DNA of 64,000 nucleotides, from the NCBI RefSeq assembly GCF_918698115.1, contig NZ_CAKKLV010000013.1, positions 1 through 64,000 of the forward strand. The letters run 5' to 3'. Source of the stretch: Peribacillus sp. Bi96. GTDB taxonomy: Bacteria > Bacillota > Bacilli > Bacillales > DSM-1321. Position numbers and translations under genes: made by a program. The notes under the pieces were generated by a model. It saw only the letters and a list, made by a program, of their open reading frames with translations, did no database searches and had not been told where the DNA came from. Of the stretch, positions 55,122-63,803 are shown piece after piece (within the stretch, counting starts at the first letter, position 1; each line of letters opens with the position of its first letter).

Positions 55122-56444
55122 ATGGGAAATGACCAATTGAAGAAAACGGTTGGCTTTTGGGTTGGAACATCTATTGTAGTTGGTACAGTTATTGGTTCTG
55201 GTATTTTCATGAGACCTGGTGACGTGCTTGAGTTAAGCGGTAATTCAACCATGGGCTTGTTGGCTTGGTTGATAGGTGGTCTAATTACCCTGGCAAGCGG
55301 ATTGACGATTGCGGAAGTGAGTACACGGATTCCTAAAACGGGAGGCTTATATGTTTATATGGAAGAAGTGTATGGAAAAGCATGGGGATTCCTATGCGGC
55401 TGGGTTCAAACATTGGTATATGGACCTGCAGTCATGGGTGCACTCAGTTTATACTTCGGGTTATTAGTCGCAGGAATATTTAATATCGCTTCAGACTACA
55501 CTTTGGCAATAGGAATTCTTACGATTGTATTTATAGCAGGGATGAACCTGCTGGGGACAAAATACGGCGGTATGATACAAACCATATCGACCGTTGCTAA
55601 ATTGATCCCCATCATTTTCATAGCAGTGTTCGGTATCGCACAAGGTGATATGCCTGTATTCAATATCAACAGTGAAGGTTCAATGAAAATCAGTATGGCC
55701 GGTGCGATTTTGGCTACGCTCTGGGCGTATGATGGCTGGATGAATGTCGGCTTCATGGCAGGAGAAATGAAAAACCCGCAGAAAACGTTGCCGAGAGCAA
55801 TCATAACGGGCTTAGTCGTGGTCATGGTCGCTTACTTAGCTGTAAACCTTGCCATGCTTCATGTATTGGGAGCAGAGGGAGTCATAGCTCATGGTACGAA
55901 TGCAGCGAATGTTGCGGCAACGCTTCTATTTGGTGAATTGGGCGGGAAATTGATATCAATCGGAATAGCGATTTCAATCTTCGGTTGCTTGAACGGAAAG
56001 CTTCTGACCTTTCCGCGCATAACATTGGCTATGGCGACTGATAAAATGATGCCTGGCCATAAACAAATCGGGAAAATATCGCCCAAGTTTAAAACGCCAA
56101 TAAATGCGACGATATTACAAGTGATCATTGCAATCATCATGATGGTTGCAACAGACCCTGACAAACTTACCAATATGGCCGTCTTCTCTGTCTTCTGTTT
56201 TTATGGATTAGCCTTCTTTGCGGTCTTTATCTTACGGAAGAAAGATCCGGATGCGAAAACGTATAAAGTACCATTCTACCCATTGATTCCCATCGTGGCG
56301 ATTGCTGGTGCAATATATATTGTTTTAAGCACATTAATCCAAACACCTTTAAATGCCCTGTACTCGGTGATCATCCTCATTATAGGTATGCCTGTATATT
56401 GGCTTCTTAAAAAAAGTGAGCGGAATGATAAACGGTCATATTAA
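55122..56444 (+). CDS. APC-family amino acid permease (SteT-like)
   Basis: A 440-residue transporter with 12 helices: VGFWVGTSIVVGTVIGSGIFMRPGDVL (helix 1 GxGIF substrate motif), LAWLIGGLITLASGLTIAEVST and ALWAYDGWMNVGFMAGEMKNPQ (helix 6). It resembles B. subtilis SteT, a serine/threonine exchanger of the LAT type. ATG at 55122 has GGGGAGGA upstream. Between uppP and here (54809-55121) are only AT-rich leader bases with TATAAT at 55073. Confidence 0.87.
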   Translation: MGNDQLKKTVGFWVGTSIVVGTVIGSGIFMRPGDVLELSGNSTMGLLAWLIGGLITLASGLTIAEVSTRIPKTGGLYVYMEEVYGKAWGFLCGWVQTLVYGPAVMGALSLYFGLLVAGIFNIASDYTLAIGILTIVFIAGMNLLGTKYGGMIQTISTVAKLIPIIFIAVFGIAQGDMPVFNINSEGSMKISMAGAILATLWAYDGWMNVGFMAGEMKNPQKTLPRAIITGLVVVMVAYLAVNLAMLHVLGAEGVIAHGTNAANVAATLLFGELGGKLISIGIAISIFGCLNGKLLTFPRITLAMATDKMMPGHKQIGKISPKFKTPINATILQVIIAIIMMVATDPDKLTNMAVFSVFCFYGLAFFAVFILRKKDPDAKTYKVPFYPLIPIVAIAGAIYIVLSTLIQTPLNALYSVIILIIGMPVYWLLKKSERNDKRSY

Positions 56445-56446
56445 TG

Positions 56447-56484
56447 AAAAACCCTTCACTCCGTGCAGTGAAGGTTTTTTTTAT
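56447..56484 (+). terminator. Terminator after the APC permease gene
   Basis: ACCCTTCACT/AGTGAAGGT stem with CCGTGC loop and TTTTTTT. Confidence 0.88.
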
Positions 56485-56592
56485 AAATTGCTGGAACGAA
56501 ACTCCCCTTTGGACAAAAGTGGTGAAATAGACAACTTAGTCAGTTCGTATTAACATAGGGGAAAAGTTTAAAAGTGAAGGGTCTGAATTAAC

Positions 56593-57786
56593 GTGAATTA
56601 TATTGAGCCAGCTGGTAAATCATTCAGGAAGACAATCTTGGCTTTATTTCTTGGCAGCTTTGTAACGTTTGCCGATCTATATAGCACGCAACCGGTCATT
56701 CCGGTATTCGCCAAGCAATTCGGCGTTTCTCCGGCAATGGCAAGTCTGACATTATCTTTTGCAACAGGAACGCTTGCCATTTGTTTATTGCTTGTTTCCT
56801 TTTTCTCTGAAAATATCGATAGGAAAAAAATAATGGGGACAGCGCTCACGTTGTCTGCTTTGTTATCCATATGTGTCAGCTTCATCCATGATGACTTATA
56901 CATCCTGATTGCAATACGAGCGATTCAAGGAGCTGTGCTTGCTGGATTCCCGGCAATAGCCATGGCCTACATCAATGAAGAATTTCATCCGAAAAGTCTG
57001 GGCTATGTGATGGGAATTTACGTGAGTGGTTCGAGCATTGGAGGATTGGCTGGCAGGCTGATTGTAGGGGTCCTGACTGATCACTTCTCATGGAACATAG
57101 CGATTGGCAGCCTTGGAGCTTTAAGTTTGGCCATCAGTCTGGCTTTTTGGTGGATGCTTCCTCCTTCGCATCATGCTGTCCGCGTAGGAGTCTCAGTATC
57201 GAGAATAAAAACATCTCTGATTAATAACTTAAGGAATAGCAGACTAGTACTCTTATTCGGTATGGCTTTCCTATTAATGGGCTCGTTTGTTACGGTTTAT
57301 AACTTTGTGGGTATACCATTAATGGGACCGCCATATCATTTATCACAGACATTGATCGGCTTCATTTTCATTATTTATCTTGTTGGAACATTTAGTTCTA
57401 CATGGATGGGGAAGCTTGCGGATCAATATAGTCGGAGGCACGTTCTTCTTTCCGGAATCGCAATCATGCTAGTGGGTGCCCTTTTAACGTTATTGGATCC
57501 GCTTATGCTGAAAATAATCGGGCTTGCCCTGTTTACATTTGGCTTTTTTGGAGCTCATTCAATTGCGAGCAGCTGGGTTGGGAGTTTAGCCGAAAAAAGT
57601 GAAAAGGCACAGGCATCTTCTTTATATCTACTATTTTACTATGCTGGGTCTAGTGTCATTGGGGCATCAGGCGGTTTATTTCTGATGAGGTTCGGCTGGG
57701 GAGGGGTCATTTCGGCTGTATCCATTCTAATCGTTCTGGCGGCTATTTGTGCAATGATGGTTGAAAAAGTGAAAATCGCTAAATAA
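56593..57786 (+). CDS. Major facilitator superfamily transporter
   Basis: A 397-residue protein with 12 helices from GTG (56593). LFLGSFVTFADLYSTQPVIPVFAKQF and GKLADQYSRRHVLLSGIAIM (cytoplasmic motif A-like loop) are characteristic. It resembles the YnfM/YybF-type drug or metabolite exporters, but the substrate cannot be told. The RBS is weak (GTGAAGGG, 56574). Confidence 0.88.
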   Translation: MNYIEPAGKSFRKTILALFLGSFVTFADLYSTQPVIPVFAKQFGVSPAMASLTLSFATGTLAICLLLVSFFSENIDRKKIMGTALTLSALLSICVSFIHDDLYILIAIRAIQGAVLAGFPAIAMAYINEEFHPKSLGYVMGIYVSGSSIGGLAGRLIVGVLTDHFSWNIAIGSLGALSLAISLAFWWMLPPSHHAVRVGVSVSRIKTSLINNLRNSRLVLLFGMAFLLMGSFVTVYNFVGIPLMGPPYHLSQTLIGFIFIIYLVGTFSSTWMGKLADQYSRRHVLLSGIAIMLVGALLTLLDPLMLKIIGLALFTFGFFGAHSIASSWVGSLAEKSEKAQASSLYLLFYYAGSSVIGASGGLFLMRFGWGGVISAVSILIVLAAICAMMVEKVKIAK

Positions 57787-57885
57787 AATGATCTTTTCTA
57801 TCATGATTTTCTGGAATCCTGAATATAATCTAGTGAAAATGGATATTGAATAATAGATTGATAAGAGAAGAGGTTAATAGATAGA

Positions 57886-58215
57886 GTGAAACGAAAAGCA
57901 GTAATTCTCGTTGGGTTAATAGCCGTTTTAATTATATTATTCGTTGTATACTTAACAAGTCCGGGCAGGTTGGAAAAAGTGGAGATTGTTGAAAAATACT
58001 ATCCTCATTTCTCCGATGGCAAGGCGGTCGGTTTTAAGACGAACAAAGTCATTGATGTGACGGAAACCGAAGAGGGTTCCAATTGCGCAATGAAGTTCAG
58101 CAATGGGAAAACGTTGGAAATAGATTGTGACCGTTATTTAACATACAAAATTGATGAAACAGTCTATATAACTACCGAGGGAAACCATGTGAAGGAAATT
58201 CGGAGAAAAAGATAG
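57886..58215 (+). CDS. Membrane-anchored protein of unknown function
   Basis: A 109-residue protein from GTG: N-terminal anchor AVILVGLIAVLIILFVVYLT, then an outside beta-rich domain (FKTNKVIDVTETEEGSNCAMKFSNGKTLEIDCDRYLTYKIDETVYITTEG) with two cysteines (in SNCAM and IDCDR) that may form a disulfide. No family recognised. Confidence 0.65.
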   Translation: MKRKAVILVGLIAVLIILFVVYLTSPGRLEKVEIVEKYYPHFSDGKAVGFKTNKVIDVTETEEGSNCAMKFSNGKTLEIDCDRYLTYKIDETVYITTEGNHVKEIRRKR

Positions 58216-58238
58216 TGTCAAACAGTAAATAATGGCGG

Positions 58239-58278
58239 AAGAGCTGAGTTTGTTTAAAAAACGAATTCAGCTCTTTTA
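58239..58278 (+). terminator. Terminator after the 109-aa gene
   Basis: AAGAGCTGA/TCAGCTCTT with weaker inner pairing, TTTT tail. Confidence 0.8.
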
Positions 58279-58290
58279 TTTTATCCATTC

Positions 58291-58321
58291 AAAAACCCAG
58301 GCCATGTTGGACTGGGCTTTT
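58291..58321 (-). terminator. Terminator of the 47-aa minus-strand gene
   Basis: Arms CCCAG/CTGGG extended by A/T pairs with one bulge; the minus side runs into TTTTTG. Confidence 0.6.
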
Positions 58322-58465
58322 TCATTTTTTATCTTTGCTTTTACCTTTATCCTTTTTATTACGCCGTAGTACATCTAATATCCTGCGGCTGTTATTTTTA
58401 CTGTTTATCAGTTCGACTAAATCGCTCATGTTTTCTGATTCAAAGTCTTGTTGATCTTTTTTCAT
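58322..58465 (-). CDS. 47-residue basic peptide, likely SigB-type stress gene
   Basis: ATG at 58465 with GGAGGG six bases upstream. The product, MKKDQQDFESENMSDLVELI then NSKNNSRRILDVLRRNKKD and a Lys-rich tail, has an acidic amphipathic first half and a strongly basic second half. Clear RBS, promoter-like palindrome 24 bases upstream and terminator downstream support a real small gene. I do not recognise it. Confidence 0.7.
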   Translation of the reverse strand: MKKDQQDFESENMSDLVELINSKNNSRRILDVLRRNKKDKGKSKDKK

Positions 58466-58488
58466 GGTAATCCCTCCAAGTCATATAT

Positions 58489-58518
58489 CGTTTACCCTTT
58501 TTAAGAAAAGGGTAAACG
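58489..58518. promoter_or_regulatory. Palindromic divergent SigB-type promoter
   Basis: 13-bp perfect arms (58489-58501 and 58506-58518) around TAAG. Read on plus: GTTTAC (58490-58495), 14-bp spacer, GGGTAA (58510-58515). The palindrome gives the same elements and spacing on the minus strand. These fit SigB consensus GTTTAA-N12-15-GGGTAT. On minus the predicted start is about 20 bases before the 47-aa gene; on plus about 90 before the RsbR paralogue. Confidence 0.55.
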
Positions 58519-58609
58519 TCTATTATCATATTGGTAATAGAAGGATTTTATATCCTTAATCATTAATATTTTGATAAAATGTGATAAAAGCCCTGTATGG
58601 GAGGTTTAC

Positions 58610-59473
58610 ATGGAAGAATTAAGAATGATCGGTGAAAAAATTGAAAAATTCAAATATATTTTAGTGGAACATATCGAGTTGTTTGAAGAAGAGGACCCAC
58701 TCCTTGATTTTGAAACAAGTAAAGAGGTAAGGTCACAGCTCATTCAAATTCATGCAGATGCTTTGATTCATGGTAAGGAACAAGCGATGGAAAGTATGAA
58801 AGTAACGGGCATGACAATTGGAAAGCGCATCGTGGATATGGGCGTTCCTTTAGATAAGAATATCGGGGAAGCTCAGCTGGTGCGTAACCTTTTCTGGAGT
58901 TTCATTGAAGAAGAGGTAAGCAACCGTTATTACTCGATTGAAATTTTGCTAAAGGCAAGTTCGATAATTGATGCAATCCTTGACCAATACATTCATTGTG
59001 TGAGTATTAGTTATGTGAATCATTATAAACAAATGGCAAAAGCGGCAAAGGATTCTTTGAAGAAGATAAAAGAAAACCAAGAAGTCATGGAAGAATTGGC
59101 AACTCCGATCGTTCAGACTTTTTTAAAGGATGTCCTGCTTATACCGTTGATCGGGCGCATTGATGATTGGAGAATGGAGTCGATGCAATCGACGGTGCTG
59201 CAAAAATGTGCAGATTTTCATGCGGAGGTATTGATCATGGATTTCTCCGGCATTACCTTTACGAAGGAAAGTAATGTACTTTCCCTGCTCGATCAATTGG
59301 TGGGGGCACTGTCGTTGATGGGAACGGAAACGATGTTCGTCGGTTTCACTCCTGATGTGGTGAAACAAATTGTAAAATTAGATTTTGCTAACCAGGTAGA
59401 AGCTTTTCTATCCTTCGCGCAGGCTATGGAATACCTCTTTAAACAACGAGGACTGGCAATTCAACCAATATGA
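58610..59473 (+). CDS. RsbR paralogue, STAS-domain stressosome protein
   Basis: A 287-residue protein with an N-terminal helical globin-like domain (about 1-150), a linker helix, and a C-terminal STAS domain (about 170-280) with VLIMDFSGITFTKESNVLSLLDQLVGALSLMGTETMFVGF. ATG at 58610 follows GGGAGG; the frame extends 13 codons upstream without RBS. RsbR proteins build the stressosome that controls SigB through RsbT. The residue aligned with the first phospho-Thr of RsbRA is Glu220 here (KES), and the second position appears to be Val. Confidence 0.88.
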   Translation: MEELRMIGEKIEKFKYILVEHIELFEEEDPLLDFETSKEVRSQLIQIHADALIHGKEQAMESMKVTGMTIGKRIVDMGVPLDKNIGEAQLVRNLFWSFIEEEVSNRYYSIEILLKASSIIDAILDQYIHCVSISYVNHYKQMAKAAKDSLKKIKENQEVMEELATPIVQTFLKDVLLIPLIGRIDDWRMESMQSTVLQKCADFHAEVLIMDFSGITFTKESNVLSLLDQLVGALSLMGTETMFVGFTPDVVKQIVKLDFANQVEAFLSFAQAMEYLFKQRGLAIQPI

Positions 59474-59506
59474 TGGAGGTATCCTTTTTCAGGATATCTT
59501 TTTTTG
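59474..59506 (+). terminator. Terminator after the RsbR paralogue
   Basis: GGTATCC/GGATATC stem with a TTTTTCA loop and TTTTTTT tail. Confidence 0.85.
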
Positions 59507-59709
59507 TATGACGAAGTATTATGGAGTTTGAGTTTTATCCTTTTATCATCCTTATGATATTTCTTCATGGTATAGTGAAATGGCGGAAAGAGCATGTTGC
59601 ACATACCCCGCCCTTGTGACGAATGGAAAAAACGTGAATGGTGAGACACATACAGAAACAACTCTCAAACAGATGAGTCATATAAGGCTTAAAGGAAGGT
59701 GGATGAAGA

Positions 59710-60150
59710 GTGTTTTTTAAGAAGAAACATGATGATTTGGAACCGGATGAAAAATGGTATTGTATAGGAATCATGACAGATAACGGATTGGAAGACGAAG
59801 AATATGATGCACTGTCAAAGCGCATCCTCGACTCGGTCCAAAATGTGACGGTCATATCGGATTTGGTCAGGGTGGAATGGGATCAAGAAAAATTACGAAA
59901 CTTGAACGGCCATTTTTTGTACCCCGCATTTTCTGACCCTTGTTTTATCATCAACGAATTCATACCAGAGGATATAAAAAGGGAAAGAAAACTTCTGGAG
60001 AAAAACCATAAATGGAAGAGGCTCTTTGGTTTACTTTCCATGGTTGAATACATGGAAGCCGAGACGAAGGCGGCCCATGACTTTGATAAGGCCCTTTTTT
60101 ATTCCGATGATGTAGATAAAGTGATTGAATACATAATTAAAAATAGCTGA
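59710..60150 (+). CDS. Unrecognised 146-aa acidic protein
   Basis: Starts at GTG (59710) behind GGAAGGTGG. The product is soluble and rich in Asp/Glu/Lys with WYCIGIMTDNGLEDEEYDAL, DLVRVEWDQEKLRNLNGHF and YMEAETKAAHDFDKALFYSDD. No signal peptide or known domain. The start spacing is slightly long. Downstream a hairpin ACATCGATAC/GTATCGGTGT with TTTTT acts as terminator (60159-60187). Confidence 0.7.
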   Translation: MFFKKKHDDLEPDEKWYCIGIMTDNGLEDEEYDALSKRILDSVQNVTVISDLVRVEWDQEKLRNLNGHFLYPAFSDPCFIINEFIPEDIKRERKLLEKNHKWKRLFGLLSMVEYMEAETKAAHDFDKALFYSDDVDKVIEYIIKNS

Positions 60151-60158
60151 CCTTCCCC

Positions 60159-60188
60159 TAACATCGATACGTAGTATCGGTGTTTTTG
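60159..60188 (+). terminator. Terminator after the 146-aa gene
   Basis: ACATCGATAC/GTATCGGTGT, loop GTA, followed by TTTTTG. Confidence 0.85.
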
Positions 60189-60380
60189 TATCGATTAACG
60201 TTTATAGGGAATCGTGATAATAATTTAATCCTCCCTTCAGGAAAATCAAAAAATCGCTATGATACTTGGGGAAAAGAGAGAAAGTTGGGAAGTTGGTAGG
60301 AAAGCTGGGATGAAATGCGGAATACCTTAAGTAGAAAGAAAGAGAGAGAGAGAGTTTTATAGGGAAAGGGAGATGAATTG

Positions 60381-62750
60381 ATGGAAGTTGCCGTGCCCCA
60401 GCAAAAACCAAAACGGAAGTGGAGAAAACGTGCACTATGGAGTTTTGGAATCCTGATTTTACTTTTGCTGTCTGTCTTGATTGCAGCAAATGTATTTCTA
60501 TCAAGATCCTTGCCGGAAACAAAGGGGGAAATATCGCTTCCAGGTCTTTTGGAAGCGGTTACAGTTGTGAGGGATTCCAGTGGTGTCCCTCATATTAACG
60601 CTGCAAATGAACATGATTTATATTTAGCACAAGGGTACATCCAAGCACAAGACCGTTTATTTCAAATGGATTTAAGCAGGCGTCAGGCGTCAGGAAGATT
60701 GAGTGAAGTGATTGGTGAGAAAACCGTCAAGAATGATAAATATTTCCGCACACTTGGGTTGAGGTGGGCAGCTGAGGCCTCCTATGCAGAATATACAAGT
60801 GACGGGAAAGAAGCCTTGGATGTATTTGCAGAAGGGGTCAATCTTTATATCGATGAATTGAAGGAGAATGGAAAATGGCCGGTCGAGTTCACTTTACTTG
60901 GATACGAACCAGAGCCATGGACACCCGTCGATTCGCTCACCATCGGTAAATATATGGCTTTTGATTTAGGCGGGAACTGGGAAGATCAGGCGTTTAGACA
61001 GTATTTGCTGCAAACTTTCCCAAAGGAAAAAGCGTATGATTTATTCCCGAATTATCCAAAGAACGCTCCTTATATTATAAGTAAGGAAGAGCTGGATATT
61101 GAAAAAAGTTTCGCTGGGGCCGTTATTCCTTATGAATTCAATGGCAGCAATAACTGGGTTGTATCGGGTAAGAAAACGGATTCCGGTCAGCCGCTTTTGG
61201 CAGACGATCCTCATCTAGGGTTAGCTACACCGTCCGTTTGGTATCAAATGCATTTGGAGGCCCCGTCAGTCAATGTGAGCGGTGTTATCTTTGCCGGGGT
61301 TCCAGGAATCATTCTTGGTCATAACGAAAAGATCACTTGGGGTGTGACCAATACAGGTCCGGATGTCCAGGATCTGTTTATTGAAAAGAGAAACCCGGAA
61401 AATGAGATGGAATTTGCCTTCAAAGATAAATGGAAAAAAGCAAAAATCTTGGACGAACCGATCAAGGTGAAGGATGGGAAGACACTTGACTATAAAGTGA
61501 CGGTTACCCGCCATGGACCGGTTGTCTCCGAGTTTGCCGGCAAAAGCGGAAAAGATACTGTGCTTGCATTAAGGTGGACGGCACTTGATCCATCTGCCGA
61601 GCTTGAAGCCGTATTGAATATGAATAAAGCGGCAAACTGGAAAGATTTCGAAAAGGCACTACTGAAATTTGAAACGCCGGCACAGAATTTCGTCTTTGCC
61701 TCGGTCGATGGGACCATTGCCTATAAGGCGAACGGCAAGATCCCAATCCGGAAAAAAGGAGATAGTATGCTGCCTGTACCTGGATGGACAGATGAATATG
61801 AATGGAAGGGCTATATTCCATTTGATGAACTTCCAAAAACGATCAATCCAAAAGAAGGGTTCATTTCGACAGCCAATAATAAAGTCATCTCAGATGATTA
61901 CCCGTACCACATCAGCAATAACTGGGCACAGCCTTACCGTCAGATGAGGATACAGGAGTTTTTAAAGGCCAATAAAAAGCTTACGGCAGAGGATATGCAA
62001 AGTCTGCAGATGGATCAGGTGAATCTGCAAGCTAAGGAGTTTGTCCCTCAATTCCTGGAGGTATTGAAAGGCTCATCGGGTAAACAGGAAGACCAGGCTC
62101 TAAGGATTCTGAAGAAATGGAATCAGATTGACTCTGTTGATGAAGCGGCACCGATGATATTTAATGTCTGGATGAAAAAAATAGGGGAAGTCCTGCTTAC
62201 AGAAGAAATACCTGAGGAGACCCTCAACCTCTTTAATGGAAGACGTTCTGCAGTCGATGAACTGCTGAGACGGGCACTGGACGGAAAGCCAGGTCCTTGG
62301 ATTGAAGAGGCAGGCGGACTAGAACAGGTACTCGCAAAGTCGTTGCAGGAGACGTTAGGGGAACTGGAAGAATCACAAGGTGACGATATAGCTGATTGGG
62401 AATGGGGAGACTATCATCAGGTAAGGTTTAACCACCCGCTATCGAGTGTCACCCCGTTAAATCTATTGTTTAACAGCGGCGGTGGATTGCCGGTCGGCGG
62501 CAGCAGTGTCACCGTACAGGCAGCGGCATTTTTAGATGACGGAACCGTTAATCATGGGGGCTCCTGGAGATTTGTCATCGACCTATCCGACATGAGTCAG
62601 GCCTATCACCTCGTTGGCCCGGGCCAATCGGGTAACGTTAAAAGCGAATGGTACCACGATCAGCTTGATGATTGGGCAGAAGGTACTTATCACAAAACCG
62701 TATTAGCCGATCCAAAAGGGGATAAGCTGACATTGAATCCATCATACTGA
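60381..62750 (+). CDS. Penicillin acylase family Ntn hydrolase
   Basis: A 789-residue secreted or membrane-anchored precursor. A basic N-terminus (KPKRKWRKRALW) is followed by the helix SFGILILLLLSVLIAANVFL. An alpha-chain segment comes next (VRDSSGVPHINAANEHDLYLAQGYIQAQDRLFQMDLSRR). Autoprocessing is expected at EFNG|SNNWVVSG, exposing the nucleophile Ser. Beta-chain Asn in FISTANNKV and a C-terminal FNSGGGLPVGG follow. Family members cleave amides such as penicillins or acyl-homoserine lactones. ATG 60381 is preferred over the TTG at 60378. RBS GGGAGATG. Confidence 0.9.
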   Translation: MEVAVPQQKPKRKWRKRALWSFGILILLLLSVLIAANVFLSRSLPETKGEISLPGLLEAVTVVRDSSGVPHINAANEHDLYLAQGYIQAQDRLFQMDLSRRQASGRLSEVIGEKTVKNDKYFRTLGLRWAAEASYAEYTSDGKEALDVFAEGVNLYIDELKENGKWPVEFTLLGYEPEPWTPVDSLTIGKYMAFDLGGNWEDQAFRQYLLQTFPKEKAYDLFPNYPKNAPYIISKEELDIEKSFAGAVIPYEFNGSNNWVVSGKKTDSGQPLLADDPHLGLATPSVWYQMHLEAPSVNVSGVIFAGVPGIILGHNEKITWGVTNTGPDVQDLFIEKRNPENEMEFAFKDKWKKAKILDEPIKVKDGKTLDYKVTVTRHGPVVSEFAGKSGKDTVLALRWTALDPSAELEAVLNMNKAANWKDFEKALLKFETPAQNFVFASVDGTIAYKANGKIPIRKKGDSMLPVPGWTDEYEWKGYIPFDELPKTINPKEGFISTANNKVISDDYPYHISNNWAQPYRQMRIQEFLKANKKLTAEDMQSLQMDQVNLQAKEFVPQFLEVLKGSSGKQEDQALRILKKWNQIDSVDEAAPMIFNVWMKKIGEVLLTEEIPEETLNLFNGRRSAVDELLRRALDGKPGPWIEEAGGLEQVLAKSLQETLGELEESQGDDIADWEWGDYHQVRFNHPLSSVTPLNLLFNSGGGLPVGGSSVTVQAAAFLDDGTVNHGGSWRFVIDLSDMSQAYHLVGPGQSGNVKSEWYHDQLDDWAEGTYHKTVLADPKGDKLTLNPSY

Positions 62751-62768
62751 TAAACGAATATTTTTCAT

Positions 62769-62814
62769 AAAAAAAGTACCAAGTCCAGCATGTTCTGGAC
62801 TTGGTACTTTTTTT
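62769..62814. terminator. Bidirectional terminator, penicillin acylase/RsoA-like
   Basis: 20-bp perfect stem (GTACCAAGTCCAG/CTGGACTTGGTAC core with A/T flanks), loop CATGTT, between convergent genes. Confidence 0.93.
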
Positions 62815-62815
62815 A

Positions 62816-63031
62816 TTATTTTTGCTTAGTCAAGAATTCAGTAAGGAACTCTTCGAAATTAGGAGCCTCGATTGCAGCAATTTTTTCATATGACTCGATG
62901 ATTTTGAGCTTAATTTCTTGTTCCAGGTCATTCCGGTCTTGATAGTTTGTGTTTAATAACGATTTTTTTATTTTAGGATTCAAAGAATCAATTAGATTCA
63001 ACAATTCCTCTTTTGAGAGTTTTTTATCCAC
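62816..63031 (-). CDS. rsoA: RsoA-like sigma-factor partner (region 2-like)
   Basis: A 71-residue protein from GTG (63031) with AAAGGAG upstream; it overlaps the sigma gene stop by 8 bases. VDKKLSKEELLNLIDSLNPK is followed by SLLNTNYQDRNDLEQEIKLKIIESYEKI. That block resembles sigma region 2.1-2.2 (DLEQE..LKI), the part that contacts RNA polymerase beta-prime. B. subtilis RsoA supplies this function to SigO in trans. Identification is by motif and by pairing with the upstream gene. Confidence 0.75.
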   Translation of the reverse strand: MDKKLSKEELLNLIDSLNPKIKKSLLNTNYQDRNDLEQEIKLKIIESYEKIAAIEAPNFEEFLTEFLTKQK

Positions 63032-63647
63032 AATGGCTTTTCTCCTTTCTAGCATATACCTCATCCATATAGTGTTTTCGAAGTTTTTTGAGAGCTTGTT
63101 TACGGATACTTGAGATATTCTGTGGCGACTCATGGAAATATGCAGCAATTTCCTTGTTGGATAGGCCGTATGAAAAGATCATGGTCAACACCAGGTTTTG
63201 TTTGGTGGTTAAGTTCTTCAGGGCTTTTATCATTTCTTCATCACTTATGTGTGAGGAGAGTTCATTCGTTTCCCCCATATTTTCAAGTTGAAGGTCCAAA
63301 GTTCCGATTCGATCAATCACTCCGCCAGTATCCCTCGGCGCTGCATCCAGTACCATTCGATAGCGTTCCCGCTGCTTCCGTGCCCTTTTATCAAAATCAA
63401 CGGAGAAAAAGTAAATTAGGGAGCACATGTATTTGTAAACCTTTGCCCGGTAATAGAAAATTTTGAAAGTCTCGTTGAGATGATAAATGTTGTGAGAAGA
63501 AGGGGAATCAAGAGTCTCTCTGAGAATCTTCATATGCTCTGGGTTCTGTAAAAATACTTGAATGATCGGTTGTTCAAAGAAAGATGAGTACTGTTGCTGT
63601 AAAAATTCCAATGAATGAGAAAAGAAATGAGCGGTTAATTGGTTCAT
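63024..63647 (-). CDS. sigO: SigO-like alternative sigma factor (region 4)
   Basis: A 207-residue protein from ATG 63647 (MNQLTAHFF) behind GGAGGGATAGC; the frame runs 12 codons further without RBS. The C-terminus MIKALKNLTTKQNLVLTMIFSYGLSNKEIAAYFHESPQNISSIRKQALKKLRK is sigma region 4 with its HTH. The N-terminal half (FFEQPIIQVFLQNPEHMK, DFDKRARKQRERY) is divergent and lacks a standard region 2. This fits the split SigO of B. subtilis, which needs RsoA, encoded directly downstream here. Confidence 0.8.
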   Translation of the reverse strand: MNQLTAHFFSHSLEFLQQQYSSFFEQPIIQVFLQNPEHMKILRETLDSPSSHNIYHLNETFKIFYYRAKVYKYMCSLIYFFSVDFDKRARKQRERYRMVLDAAPRDTGGVIDRIGTLDLQLENMGETNELSSHISDEEMIKALKNLTTKQNLVLTMIFSYGLSNKEIAAYFHESPQNISSIRKQALKKLRKHYMDEVYARKEKSHCG

Positions 63648-63803
63648 TGCTATCCCTCCTTTAATTAATAAAGTGATGGACAAGTGGAATAAATCAATTA
63701 TATACGAACATTTGTTCTTTTATCTATAAATCAATAGTGCTAGATTGATTTTTCTAAACAAGTTTCACTTTAGATATCAGATACAAGAAAAGGGGTGAAG
63801 AGG

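Noticed and set aside
60337-60355. AG-rich microsatellite before the penicillin acylase gene
   Set aside because: A short purine run near an RBS is common in such leaders and shows no further structure.
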